A stretch of 64,000 bases of DNA from Prochlorococcus sp. AG-347-K16. GTDB taxonomy: Bacteria > Cyanobacteriota > Cyanobacteriia > PCC-6307 > Cyanobiaceae. Made by a program: the position numbers and the translations under genes. Positions 10,326-19,229 of the stretch are shown one piece after another. The DNA lies in NCBI GenBank assembly GCA_003281405.1, contig QCCD01000004.1, positions 62,001 to 126,000 of the forward strand, given 5' to 3'. The notes beneath the pieces were generated by a model. That model saw only the letters and a program-made list of their open reading frames with translations, did no database searches and was not told the origin of the DNA. Every line of letters begins with the position of its first letter. Within the stretch, counting starts at the first letter, position 1.

Positions 10326-11912
10326 TTATAAAGTAACTGGATTAGCGTTGGTAATCCCATCTACTTCAATAATGGTATCAAGCAACTTATTAGGTATTGG
10401 ATCATCAATACTTAGAACCATAACAGCTTCTCCTCTAACAATTTTGCGCCCAACTTGCATTGAGGCAATATTTACATTGTTGCTACCTAATAAAGAACCC
10501 AGCTTGCCAATAATGCCTGGCATATCTCTGTGCCTAGTAACCAACATATATCTGCTTGGAGATACATTAACTGGGTATTGATCAATACTAATAATTCTTA
10601 ATTCCCCATCAGCAAAAATACTTCCCGCTACGCTATGGTCTCCGTTATCTCCATAAGTGGTTAACTGAAGCGAACCACTAGCAAATTCAGGTCTTGCCTC
10701 ATCTTTATTCTCGACTACTGAAATACCTCTTGAATCTGCTTCTAGCGAAGCATTCACATAATTAATCCTATCTCCCAAAGCTTTACTTAGAAGGCCTTTT
10801 AGACTAGCTATTATTAATGGCTGAGAAGGATGTTGAACAAATTCACCTTGAAGCTTTACCTCTAGTTTCTGTATCTGCCCACCTGAAAGCTGGCTTATAA
10901 GCAGACCCATGGTTTCAGCTAACTGCAAATGAGGTTTCAGGCTATCCATAATATCAGGACTCAAACCTGGAATATTTACTGCAGTTCTAGCAGATAAACC
11001 AAGCAAGACATCCCTTATTTGTTCCGCAACATCAACAGCTACATTTTCTTGTGCTTCCCGAGTAGATGCTCCTAAGTGGGGGGTAAGAATAAGATTCTTT
11101 TCAACCTTCAAAAGTGGTGAATTAGATTCCAAAGGTTCTTTAGAAAAGACATCTATTGCAGCACCTGCAATCAATGATTGACTTAAAGCTTGTGCTAATG
11201 CCTCTTCATCAATCAAGCCTCCTCGAGCACAATTAATTAATTTTGCGCTATTTTTCATATTATTAAGCACCTCCATATTTACTAAATTCTCTGTCTCTGG
11301 TGTGCGAGGTAAATGCAAAGTTATATAATCGGATTGTTGGAATAAATCTTCTAGATCAGATAGTTTAACTTGGATTTGTTGAGCTCTTTCAGTTGAAACA
11401 AAGGGATCATATCCGCAAACTTCCATTCCTAATGCATTAGCAACTTTTGCTACATGAGCACCAATTTTCCCTAAACCTACTACACCTAATTTTTTCTTAT
11501 AAAGCTCATTTCCAACGAATTTCTTTCTCTCCCATTTACCTAACAAAGTACTACTATTAGCAATTGGAATATGCCTAGATAAGGCCAACATCATAGCTAT
11601 AGTATGTTCAGCCGCTGCAATTGTGTTACCCCCTGGAGAATTAACAACAAGGACTCCTTTTTGCGTAGCAGCCTTAACATCTACATTATCGACTCCAACT
11701 CCTGCTCTCCCAATAATTCTCAGTTTACTTGAAGAGTTAATAATTTCTTCGGTCACTTGAGTACCAGAGCGAATCATTAAAGCATCATAATCTTTAATAA
11801 TGGAAACTAACTCAGAGTCTGAGATCCCTATCTTCTGATCAACCTGAGCAACTTGTGAAAGAATATCGATTCCTTTTTGATCAATTGGATCTGTAATGAG
11901 AACTTTTGTCAT
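10326..11912 (-). CDS. serA: D-3-phosphoglycerate dehydrogenase
   Basis: First committed step of serine synthesis. 528 residues: the N-terminal substrate domain, NAD-binding Rossmann GVVGLGKIGAHVAKVANALG (about 145-164), the catalytic region NCARGGLIDEEAL (Arg) and the His in TPHLGASTREAQENVA, then an intervening ASB domain and a C-terminal ACT domain (MLVTRHRDMPGIIGKLGSLL) for serine feedback. The full type I length is present. Confidence 0.96.
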   Translation of the reverse strand: MTKVLITDPIDQKGIDILSQVAQVDQKIGISDSELVSIIKDYDALMIRSGTQVTEEIINSSSKLRIIGRAGVGVDNVDVKAATQKGVLVVNSPGGNTIAAAEHTIAMMLALSRHIPIANSSTLLGKWERKKFVGNELYKKKLGVVGLGKIGAHVAKVANALGMEVCGYDPFVSTERAQQIQVKLSDLEDLFQQSDYITLHLPRTPETENLVNMEVLNNMKNSAKLINCARGGLIDEEALAQALSQSLIAGAAIDVFSKEPLESNSPLLKVEKNLILTPHLGASTREAQENVAVDVAEQIRDVLLGLSARTAVNIPGLSPDIMDSLKPHLQLAETMGLLISQLSGGQIQKLEVKLQGEFVQHPSQPLIIASLKGLLSKALGDRINYVNASLEADSRGISVVENKDEARPEFASGSLQLTTYGDNGDHSVAGSIFADGELRIISIDQYPVNVSPSRYMLVTRHRDMPGIIGKLGSLLGSNNVNIASMQVGRKIVRGEAVMVLSIDDPIPNKLLDTIIEVDGITNANPVTL

Positions 11913-12011
11913 TTAAGATTGGTTCTTTAATCTTTTACTTTAACTTAATCTATAGTGTATGTATCTTATTTTATTAATTTGAATAACACACAAACATTTG
12001 AGGATTGAAAT

Positions 12012-12578
12012 TTGACTAAAAGTATTGTGATATTTGAAGACATTAATAAATGTATCCAGCTATTTGATGTTTTCAACGAAAAATCAGTAATGCTCTCTGA
12101 AGCCATTTTGATACCACCAATAAGTGAGAAAATATCATCAGACGAAACAGAATTGCTAAATGCGAAAGCAAATATCTTATTCAAATCTCAAAATTTTGAA
12201 GATATAAGAATCTTAAATCCTAAACTTGATAGGAAGATCAGGCAAAAAGATATGAGCAGATGGCTAATGCCGTTTGGGTTTATAGCTGGAATAGCTTTTT
12301 CTAATATGACAAATTTATATACCTTCAGCTTTCTTGGTTTAAATAACATCGGGGAATCTCTCATTGGAGGACTTTTAGGAATGGGTTCAGGATACTTAGG
12401 AAGCATTGTCTCTTCTGCAAGTATCAACATTAATAGAAATAAAGAGTTAAGATCAATCATTAATTTTAATAAAGAGGGTAAATGGCTTGTTCTACTAGAA
12501 AATCAAATTGGAACTGAATTACCTTGGGCTTTGATAAAACAATCAGAAGCAAAAGATATAATTTTTTTAGAAGGCTAA
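12012..12578 (+). CDS. conserved hypothetical membrane protein
   Basis: 188 residues starting with TTG at 12012, preceded by GAGG at about 12000. Soluble N-terminal ~85 residues, then two hydrophobic glycine-rich segments (about 84-102 and 110-130, FGFIAGIAFSNM and GLLGMGSGYLGSIVSSASI) and a short soluble tail. I do not recognise a named family. It abuts the PSII S4-domain gene with no gap, so the two are co-transcribed and perhaps functionally linked to thylakoid biogenesis (inference). Confidence 0.7.
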   Translation: MTKSIVIFEDINKCIQLFDVFNEKSVMLSEAILIPPISEKISSDETELLNAKANILFKSQNFEDIRILNPKLDRKIRQKDMSRWLMPFGFIAGIAFSNMTNLYTFSFLGLNNIGESLIGGLLGMGSGYLGSIVSSASININRNKELRSIINFNKEGKWLVLLENQIGTELPWALIKQSEAKDIIFLEG

Positions 12579-13370
12579 ATGATTGACTTAAAAGAAATCT
12601 TAATAAATTCAAACTACAAAAAAGAAACTGAGGAATTAATAAATATTGCCAACTTAGCTTACAAACACTGGGAAACTTATTGGACTGGGTTTAATTCAAC
12701 TTATGTTTGCGAGGAGATTTTAAAAGATTTTGAAAATTTAAATGATTTCAAATTTTTTATTTATGGAGGATTCTCCTCTTCTCAAAGATCTCGGATAGCT
12801 TGCTTTAGAGGGGATAATATTCCTGAGGAGGATGCGCTAAAAAGTAATTTTCCAGCTCAAGGAATAAAAATTAATGGAAATTTTTTATTTGATAATGCTA
12901 CACAAGACGATTTTAGATCCCTCTTAATTGAAAATGGGGTTAATCAATTAAAAGTTGGAGATATATGGACTATTGGCGATAGGGGAGCACAAGGGATAAT
13001 TGATAATTTAGATATTGAGCATCTAGATGAAAAGATTTTTTATTTGAGAGACGTAAAAGTAAAAATTAATGTAGTAGGTATAGATGAATTACAAATACCT
13101 TCTGGAAGATCAAAAAAACTTGTCAATACAGTAGAAGCTTCAACAAGATTAGATGCTATAGCTTCTGCGGGCTTTAGGGTATCACGAACCAAAATCATTG
13201 AAAGGATAGAAAATGGAATGCTCAGATTAAATGGAAGCAAAGTTAATAAACCAACAATTAATCTAAAAATTGGCGACAAACTAGAACTTGAAAATAAAGG
13301 ATTTATTGAAATTTTAAATTTAGAAATAACCAAAAGAGAACGATGGAAAGTTAAATTACTTAGAAAATGA
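12579..13370 (+). CDS. photosystem II S4-domain protein
   Basis: 263 residues with an S4 RNA-binding domain in the C-terminal third: RLDAIASAGFRVSRTKIIER, then NGMLRLNGSKVNKPTINLKIGDKLE. The N-terminal part carries the cyanobacteria/plastid-specific region, including FFIYGGFSSSQRSRIACF. This matches the family annotated as photosystem II S4 domain protein, found in oxygenic phototrophs and probably RNA-binding. It directly follows the TTG-initiated membrane protein gene. Confidence 0.85.
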   Translation: MIDLKEILINSNYKKETEELINIANLAYKHWETYWTGFNSTYVCEEILKDFENLNDFKFFIYGGFSSSQRSRIACFRGDNIPEEDALKSNFPAQGIKINGNFLFDNATQDDFRSLLIENGVNQLKVGDIWTIGDRGAQGIIDNLDIEHLDEKIFYLRDVKVKINVVGIDELQIPSGRSKKLVNTVEASTRLDAIASAGFRVSRTKIIERIENGMLRLNGSKVNKPTINLKIGDKLELENKGFIEILNLEITKRERWKVKLLRK

Positions 13371-13420
13371 AACGCAACCTGCTATTTTCTTATAAGGGGA
13401 ATAAAAAATTTCTTCAATTT

Positions 13421-13492
13421 GGGCGATTAGCTCAGTGGTAGAGCACTACCTCGACACGGTAGTGGCCACTGGTTCGAATCCAGTATCGCCCA
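13421..13492 (+). tRNA. tRNA-Val (anticodon GAC)
   Basis: A full cloverleaf: acceptor GGGCGAT/ATCGCCC, D arm GCTC-AGTGGTA-GAGC, anticodon stem CTACC/GGTAG with loop TCGACAC, variable TGGCC, and T arm ACTGG-TTCGAAT-CCAGT, with discriminator A. The anticodon GAC reads Val codons GUC/GUU. CCA is not encoded. In this register base 33 is C rather than the near-universal U, which is unusual. Confidence 0.95.
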
Positions 13493-13559
13493 TTAAAACT
13501 TTTGACGACTTAGGTTAGATCCACAGAAAATAATTTCATTTTTTAGATTATTCAAAAAG

Positions 13560-14177
13560 ATGAAACTTAATCAAATAATTAATCTACACAAAGGGCTCAC
13601 TGCATTTGTAGTTATAGGTCTTATGATTTTTTTTGATAATTTTACGATCGCTCCCTACGTTTATTTAGCTCTGCATGGTACTTATGGATTACTTTGGCTT
13701 TTAAAAGAAAAGATATTCCCAGATCCTTATTTTAAAGAAAAAATCAATTTTTTAACTTCAGTTACTGGTTTTATTTTCCTTGGAAGTTACTGGGTAGCTC
13801 CCTACATTCTTATCTCATCTGAGAAATCTGTTCCAAATATTGTAATAGCTGCTTCTGTATCTATAAATATAATTGGCGTGTTTCTACACTTTGCTAGTGA
13901 TGCCCAAAAATATTTTTCTCTTAAATTAAAAAAAGATCTAATTAAAGAAGGATTTTTCGAAAATATAAGAAATACAAATTATTTAGGAGAAATACTAATT
14001 TATCTATCATTCGCCATCCTCTCAATGAGTTTCGTTCCATTAGTAATTCTTGCAATATTTTTCTCTATAGTTTTTCTCCCAAGAATGATAAAAAAAGATA
14101 AATCGCTCTCAAAATATGATTCATTCGAAGAATACAAAAAGAAAAGTGGTCTAATATTGCCTAAATTAAATGCCTGA
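13560..14177 (+). CDS. isoprenylcysteine-methyltransferase-like membrane protein
   Basis: 205 residues with five or six hydrophobic segments. The C-terminal part, RNTNYLGEILIYLSFAILS followed by FLPRMIKKDKSLSKYDSFEEYKKKSG, matches the ICMT/steroid-reductase-type (DUF1295-like) signature in which the R-x-P/T-x-Y-x-G and ExxY blocks bind cofactor. The substrate is unknown. The next gene overlaps its 3' end by 8 bases, so they are co-translated. Confidence 0.72.
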   Translation: MKLNQIINLHKGLTAFVVIGLMIFFDNFTIAPYVYLALHGTYGLLWLLKEKIFPDPYFKEKINFLTSVTGFIFLGSYWVAPYILISSEKSVPNIVIAASVSINIIGVFLHFASDAQKYFSLKLKKDLIKEGFFENIRNTNYLGEILIYLSFAILSMSFVPLVILAIFFSIVFLPRMIKKDKSLSKYDSFEEYKKKSGLILPKLNA

Positions 14178-14721
14178 TAACAACTTACCCAGTTGGAGGC
14201 AAGATTTAAAATCTTCTAGAAAAAAAGAGGGCAAATCACCCTCTAATAGATGGATACAGCTTGCAACAGTCAGCGAAGATAATGAGCCAAGATTAAGAAC
14301 AGTTGTTTTCAGAGGATGGCATAAAGATAGTTCAATGATAATTTTCACAGATAGAAGAAGTGAAAAAATTGGGCATTTAAAATCCAACCCTAATGCAGAA
14401 ATATTATGGTTCTTTTTGAAAACCAAATCACAATATAGATTTAAAGGGAAAATACGTGAATTAAGTGATAACAAAAATTATTGGGATTCATTATCAGAAA
14501 AATCAAAATCTTCTTGGTTTTGGGGGTCTCCTGGAGAGAAAATAAACTCAAAAGACCAATCTACTCATGAAAGATTATCCAATCTACCCAAGTCAGAAAA
14601 TTTTGTGGTTCTAAATTTTGAAATATATTCAGTAGATCTTCTTAAATTAGAACAGCCTGTTCATAAACGATATCTTTGGGAAAAGGTTAAAAAATGGGAA
14701 AAAGTTGAAATTAATCCTTAA
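14170..14721 (+). CDS. PNPOx-like FMN-binding protein
   Basis: 183 residues resembling pyridoxamine-5'-phosphate-oxidase-type flavoproteins: WIQLATVSEDNEPRLRTVVFRG (strand with FMN-contacting Arg), TDRRSEKIGHLKSNPNAEILWFF and a Trp-rich C-terminus ending KRYLWEKVKKWE. Cyanobacteria have a family of this size distinct from PdxH, so I would not call it pdxH. Its start lies inside the previous membrane protein gene. Confidence 0.75.
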   Translation: MPDNNLPSWRQDLKSSRKKEGKSPSNRWIQLATVSEDNEPRLRTVVFRGWHKDSSMIIFTDRRSEKIGHLKSNPNAEILWFFLKTKSQYRFKGKIRELSDNKNYWDSLSEKSKSSWFWGSPGEKINSKDQSTHERLSNLPKSENFVVLNFEIYSVDLLKLEQPVHKRYLWEKVKKWEKVEINP

Positions 14722-14795
14722 ATATTTCTAAATTGTATATTTAGGTTGAAATACATATAGTGATCAGTCAGTTTAAAAAAAGAAGTACTATTTAT

Positions 14796-14969
14796 ATGAA
14801 TTTCTCAGAAATTCCAGAAAACCCTTTCATTTTTCTATCTTGGATTACTGCCATAGGGCTTTTTATAAGTCTTTGTGAAGCAACTATTAAGATAAAACTT
14901 GAGAAGAGAAACAGTTATCGAAAAAGGTTAGAACTAATAAATAGTCTTTATCCTAAAAATTTAGCTTGA
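14796..14969 (+). CDS. small single-span membrane protein
   Basis: 57 residues from the ATG at 14796; an upstream in-frame GTG at 14760 would add 12. One transmembrane helix (FIFLSWITAIGLFISLCEAT) is followed by a basic tail ending RLELINSLYPKNLA. The LxSLYP-type tail also occurs in the small protein at 25,508. No named family recognised. Converges with the DoxX gene, overlapping it by 9 bases. Confidence 0.6.
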   Translation: MNFSEIPENPFIFLSWITAIGLFISLCEATIKIKLEKRNSYRKRLELINSLYPKNLA

Positions 14970-15512
14970 AGTATCTGAGAGTATGTTCGCTTGCAGAAAT
15001 TGAAATAAACCACCTTTGCTTGTTTCTTCTTTAATTTCAACTTGGTTGGAAGATTTTGCTTTTGTTGAAGGTATAATTTCCTCCTCATCTTCTGATTTCA
15101 AAATTCTGATAATGACTTCATCCAAGGAGAAATTACCGGGACCTGTTAATGCAATTGAAGTTGCTGAAGCGAAATATAGAAGTAAAAGCTCTAGTAAAAA
15201 AATATTAAAACCTGAAGTAACAAGTGCATGATATATAGCGACAGAAATTGTTCCAACAATCGCCAAAGCTCCGAATCTTGTGGCTAAGCCGATAATTAAT
15301 AACCAACTACCACCTATTTCTGAGAATGCCGCTATGTATGATAAAAATATTGGGAATGGGAGATGTAATGGTCTTACAAAAGCATCAGCGAAGTTTTCTA
15401 TGTTTGCTAATTTCTCATAACCGTGATGTATAAGAACAGTTCCAGTTATAACTCTAAGAATTAATAAAGCAGTATCTTTGCTAAACGACTTGGTAAGAAT
15501 TGTTGAAAGCAC
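14961..15512 (-). CDS. DoxX family membrane protein
   Basis: 183 residues with four transmembrane helices: ALLILRVITGTVLIHHGYEKL, IFLSYIAAFSEIGGSWLLIIG, the next around GALAIVGTISVAIYHAL, and FNIFLLELLLLYFASATS. The H-G-xxKL motif in helix 1 and GxGxxSLD after helix 4 are typical of DoxX proteins. A hydrophilic Glu/Ser/Lys-rich C-terminal tail of ~40 residues is extra. Members may associate with redox enzymes, but the function here is not known. Confidence 0.8.
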   Translation of the reverse strand: MLSTILTKSFSKDTALLILRVITGTVLIHHGYEKLANIENFADAFVRPLHLPFPIFLSYIAAFSEIGGSWLLIIGLATRFGALAIVGTISVAIYHALVTSGFNIFLLELLLLYFASATSIALTGPGNFSLDEVIIRILKSEDEEEIIPSTKAKSSNQVEIKEETSKGGLFQFLQANILSDTSS

Positions 15513-15654
15513 TATTAAAAATTTGTCCTTAAGTAAAAATAACTAGTCACAGTATCCATCGTGGGTCAAAAAGCAAAAGTCGCACCTAAATAAGTATTTA
15601 TACTTACTTACCAAAGAGGTTAATTTCTGATTAGGAATTCAACTAAGTAAAAAA

Positions 15655-16803
15655 TTATTTTTTAGAAAAATTTTCTAATATTCTCTGATTTATTTTTGGA
15701 ATATTTTCTTTAAATTTAAAAAACCCTCTTTTAGCAAATTTCCAAGCAAATAAATCTTCATCCCTCACAAGATTATGAATTTTTTTATGGTGTAAATTTT
15801 TAAACTCAGTTATGAAATCATAATTTTCTCCCACTCCAGGATAAATAATGTCTATTTCGTTAGTATTTTTAAAAGTATTTTCCAATGAATAAGGATCAAT
15901 CTGTTCAACATTATCAAATTGCTCTAAAAATTCAGAGACCAAATCTTGTTTAAATTTCAATACAGATTCAGACAATGTAATTTGTCTTTGTTCATTTTTT
16001 AATAGGATAATAAATACTTTTTTATAGCTTGGAAGTAAATTTTTAAGGGTTGCAAGATGTAGATCATTTTCAAACATAATCAGATTATCTGATTTGGGAT
16101 CATTATCATTTTTATAAATCTCATCTTCAAATGGTATTTGATTAGATTCTTCAAGAAAAATTTGTTGATTACTTATTTTTTCTACATTAAATCTATTATT
16201 TGAAAACTTTCTGAGGTTTGACGATGAAAAAAGATATTGTTTTCCCTTTGTTTGCAATCCTCCGACCCATCTCCAGCTAAGGAGATTAGATGAAGCATCT
16301 CCATCAAAAAGATACTTAAAGAAAAACTTTGCTCCCAATTGCCATGGGAGGCCTAAATTAAATATCCAAGTACTCGCAAACCACATTCTTGTATGGTTAT
16401 GCAAATAATTGTACTGCTTTAATTCATGTACCCAAGAATTAAAAAAATCTAATTCTGTATTGCCATTAATTGCACTTTCATATAACTCATAATCAAAGTC
16501 GAGATTGTTTTCTGTAATAAAATTTCTCCAAACTTTAGGTCTATTTTCCATCCACCCTTTCCAGTAAACTCTCCAAAAAATTTCTTCAACAAATTTAGTT
16601 GAATTTTTGATTTTATACTTACTTTTAATATCATGGATCAGATCATATTCCGATAATATTCTATGAGTAATGAAAGGCGATAATTTTGAAACTGAACTTT
16701 CGTTATTTGGCCCAAAATCAAAATTTCTTAATTTTGCATAATCATTGATTTTGTATTTCGCAAAAATTTCCCAGGTATTTTGAGCTTTTAATAAAAATGA
16801 CAT
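15655..16803 (-). CDS. photolyase/cryptochrome-like FAD-binding protein, possibly domain-permuted
   Basis: 382 residues. The first ~210 resemble the FAD-binding helical domain of DNA photolyases and cryptochromes: SKLSPFITHRILSEYDLIH, IFWRVYWKGWMENRP, HNHTRMWFASTWIFNLGLPW and DGDASSNLLSWRWVGGLQT. The usual N-terminal alpha/beta antenna domain is missing in front. Instead, residues ~240-382 look like an alternating alpha/beta domain (NLIMFENDLHL, KVFIILL, IDIIYPGVGENYDF). I infer a rearranged family member; whether it repairs DNA or senses light is not shown. Confidence 0.7.
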   Translation of the reverse strand: MSFLLKAQNTWEIFAKYKINDYAKLRNFDFGPNNESSVSKLSPFITHRILSEYDLIHDIKSKYKIKNSTKFVEEIFWRVYWKGWMENRPKVWRNFITENNLDFDYELYESAINGNTELDFFNSWVHELKQYNYLHNHTRMWFASTWIFNLGLPWQLGAKFFFKYLFDGDASSNLLSWRWVGGLQTKGKQYLFSSSNLRKFSNNRFNVEKISNQQIFLEESNQIPFEDEIYKNDNDPKSDNLIMFENDLHLATLKNLLPSYKKVFIILLKNEQRQITLSESVLKFKQDLVSEFLEQFDNVEQIDPYSLENTFKNTNEIDIIYPGVGENYDFITEFKNLHHKKIHNLVRDEDLFAWKFAKRGFFKFKENIPKINQRILENFSKK

Positions 16804-17080
16804 TTTCTCATAACTTTAAAAAATTTTTTTTTGTATTGATAGAAATTTCAAAAATTTGCCTTTAAATTGATCCTTAAAATTTACTATTTAACTTTTAAGT
16901 AAATATGTTTGATTGAAGTATTTAATTTAAACGTCCTATAAGTACATTTTATACTCTTAAATCGCTCTCTGGGTAGGAGGATATTGAGTGGTCAATTACT
17001 TTTTAGATCTAATTTTAATTTTCAAATCTTTATTTAAATGATTTTTTCTAAAAGATTTTTAAATATTTATCAAAATTATT
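16804..17080. other. intergenic region without a clear gene
   Basis: 277 AT-rich bases between divergent genes. I see no ORF with a plausible start. The short G+C-richer patch around 16,965-16,995 (CTCTGGGTAGGAGG) is the only non-AT feature. It must hold promoters for the photolyase-like and ligase-like genes. Confidence 0.5.
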
Positions 17081-17830
17081 ATGAATAATTTATTAGTGAG
17101 AGATGTTAAGTATCTAGATGAACAATACAGAATAGGTGAAGGCATAATTACGGATGATGCATTTAAGCAACTTGAAAAGCTCTTTATTCCTGTTGATCGA
17201 GAGCCTGGCTACTTTAATCAAAAAAATAATAAACTTTTGCCAAAATTAGCCAAAGAAAACTATAAAGAATTTTTGGAAAGTTTATTAACAAAAACAAGAT
17301 TAAGCATTCAACCAAAAATTGATGGCTGTGCTATTGCAATTAGATATCTAGATGGCAAGTTTAATAAAGCTATTACAAAAAAAGGATTTGATGTCTCAAG
17401 CAAAATTAAACAAATTAAAAATGTCCCCGATTGTATTCCTATCAAACGAGATTTTCAAATTAGAGGTGAACTATACGCTACAAACCAAGTTGCCGGCATT
17501 TCCCAAAGAATTACAAGAAAATACCTCAATGATAAGAAAGGGATTGGAGAAAGTCTCCGCTTTTGCTGTTTCCAAATACTTAATGGAAGACTTAATCAAT
17601 ACGAAACCCTTAACTATCTTAAAAAATGTGGCTTCAGCACCCCTGACAGTTACTTCACAAATCATACAAGCGAAATCCAAATATATAAAAAAAATTGGTT
17701 AGAGAAAAAAATATTTGCAAAATATCCAACTAATGGGATAGTTGTAAAAATAAATAGTAGGAAATTACAGTTACTTAGAGAGAAAACTTTATCTCAAAAT
17801 AACGAATGGCAATATGCAATTGAAAAATAA
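17081..17830 (+). CDS. stand-alone NAD-dependent DNA ligase adenylation-domain protein
   Basis: 249 residues matching only the N-terminal part of LigA. Residues ~10-35 resemble the end of the NAD-binding Ia domain (YLDEQYRIGEGIITDDAFKQ). The nucleotidyltransferase core has the lysine motif QPKIDGCAIAIRY (KxDG, ~94), RGELYA (motif III, ~140) and TNGIVVKI (motif IV/V). The OB fold, zinc finger, HhH and BRCT domains of a ~670-residue LigA are absent and no further ORF follows. It may be a mini-ligase, an RNA/DNA adenylating enzyme or a relic; the motifs are intact. Confidence 0.72.
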   Translation: MNNLLVRDVKYLDEQYRIGEGIITDDAFKQLEKLFIPVDREPGYFNQKNNKLLPKLAKENYKEFLESLLTKTRLSIQPKIDGCAIAIRYLDGKFNKAITKKGFDVSSKIKQIKNVPDCIPIKRDFQIRGELYATNQVAGISQRITRKYLNDKKGIGESLRFCCFQILNGRLNQYETLNYLKKCGFSTPDSYFTNHTSEIQIYKKNWLEKKIFAKYPTNGIVVKINSRKLQLLREKTLSQNNEWQYAIEK

Positions 17831-17938
17831 TATTAAATAGTACCTTCAATAAGAGCTCACGATACTGACTTCCAGTATTTACAGTGGAAAAGTAATTAAA
17901 TTTTGGTTAAATTCCAAAGCAATTTGCAGGATTACTAA

Positions 17939-18868
17939 ATGACTGCCACTATTTCAAGACCTAAAATCTCTAACTGGGAAACATCTAATATTCCAATCCT
18001 TACAGGCAAAACAGCACTAATTACTGGTGCGAATAGTGGTCTTGGATACTACACTGCAAAGGCCTTAGCAGAAAAAAATGCTCATGTTGTTATAGCTTGT
18101 AGATCACTTGAAAAAGCTAATCAAACTATCAAAAAACTTAAATGTCTTAATCCTGAAGGATTATTTACACCTTTAGAATTAGATTTGTCAGATTTAAAAA
18201 ATATTGTCGAAGTTCAGTCCAAAATTTTTGATAATTTTGAAAATTTGGATTTACTAATCAATAATGCAGGCATTATGCATCCGCCTAAAACTCTTAGTGC
18301 CCAAGGATATGAAATACAATTTGCAGTTAATCATCTAGCTCATATGCTTTTGACTCTAAAGCTACTTCCAATTATTGAAAAAAAAGAAGAATCTAGAATA
18401 GTGACGGTGACTTCAGGAGCACAATTTTTTGGCAAAGTTGGTTGGAAAAATCTGAAAGCCGAGAACTACTACAACAAATGGGAATCTTACTCCAATAGCA
18501 AATTGGCAAATGTAATGTTTGCTTTGGAACTAAATGAGAACTTAAAGCACAAAAATATACTTTCTTTAGCTGCTCACCCAGGAATTGCAAAAACAAATCT
18601 CTTTACTGCTCAAAAACCTAACCCTGGTCCATTAGAAACATTCTCATTGGAATTATTTAGTCCTATTTTTCAAACTGCTGAGATGGGTGCTTTACCTCAG
18701 CTTTTTGCAGCTACTTCACCAGACGCAAGAGGCGGTGATCATTATGGTCCTAGATTTAATTTCAGAGGTCATCCAAAACTATCCCCTACTTCTCCTTTCG
18801 CCATGAATAAAAAAGAAAGAAAAAATTTATGGGAAAAAAGCCTCGAAATACTTAATAACTTCTTATAA
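17939..18868 (+). CDS. short-chain dehydrogenase/reductase (retinol dehydrogenase/POR-like)
   Basis: 309-residue SDR. The cofactor motif is TGANSGLGYYTA (~30-41), the basic residues ACRSLEKA favour NADP(H), NNAGIM (~109) is present, and the catalytic triad shows as VTSGAQ (Ser) and YSNSKLAN (Tyr-x3-Lys). The long C-terminal part (AAHPGIAKTNLF onward) is like retinol-dehydrogenase and protochlorophyllide-reductase-related SDRs, but the sequence is not POR itself. Substrate unknown. Confidence 0.85.
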   Translation: MTATISRPKISNWETSNIPILTGKTALITGANSGLGYYTAKALAEKNAHVVIACRSLEKANQTIKKLKCLNPEGLFTPLELDLSDLKNIVEVQSKIFDNFENLDLLINNAGIMHPPKTLSAQGYEIQFAVNHLAHMLLTLKLLPIIEKKEESRIVTVTSGAQFFGKVGWKNLKAENYYNKWESYSNSKLANVMFALELNENLKHKNILSLAAHPGIAKTNLFTAQKPNPGPLETFSLELFSPIFQTAEMGALPQLFAATSPDARGGDHYGPRFNFRGHPKLSPTSPFAMNKKERKNLWEKSLEILNNFL

Positions 18869-19129
18869 ATTTTTCATTTTTACTAACTTCAGAAAATACT
18901 TCAAGATATGTAATTCACTCTCTGAGAGTTTCATAAATTCTGTTAAGGCATCATAATTTTTTTCATCAATTTTTCTTGACAATTGAATAAAACTATCATG
19001 GTTTTCATTAACAAAGCGCTCAGCAATCTGAGACGGAGTTAAACCCTGTTCAATTAATTCACCTGGAGCATTTTTCTCCCACTTTTCATAAAACCAAGAG
19101 AACCAATATTTTGCAGTATTATCTTCCAT
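18863..19129 (-). CDS. small conserved protein, paralogue of the gene at 29,444
   Basis: 88-residue soluble acidic protein: WFSWFYEKWEKNAPGELIEQ, then LTPSQIAERFVNENHDSF and a C-terminal MKLSESELHILKYFLKL. The same order of motifs (WFxWL, PxxVAExF, FxKLxExExHxxxxLxK) is found in the product of 29,444-29,797. No named family recognised. Overlaps the SDR 3' end by 6 bases. Confidence 0.65.
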   Translation of the reverse strand: MEDNTAKYWFSWFYEKWEKNAPGELIEQGLTPSQIAERFVNENHDSFIQLSRKIDEKNYDALTEFMKLSESELHILKYFLKLVKMKNL

Positions 19130-19229
19130 TAATTAACTTTTCTTGGGCGAATATTATTAATACTGAAGAAAAATTTCATGATTGAATTACCCTTTAAACA
19201 CAATTAATATAAATGTAATTATAAATTTA

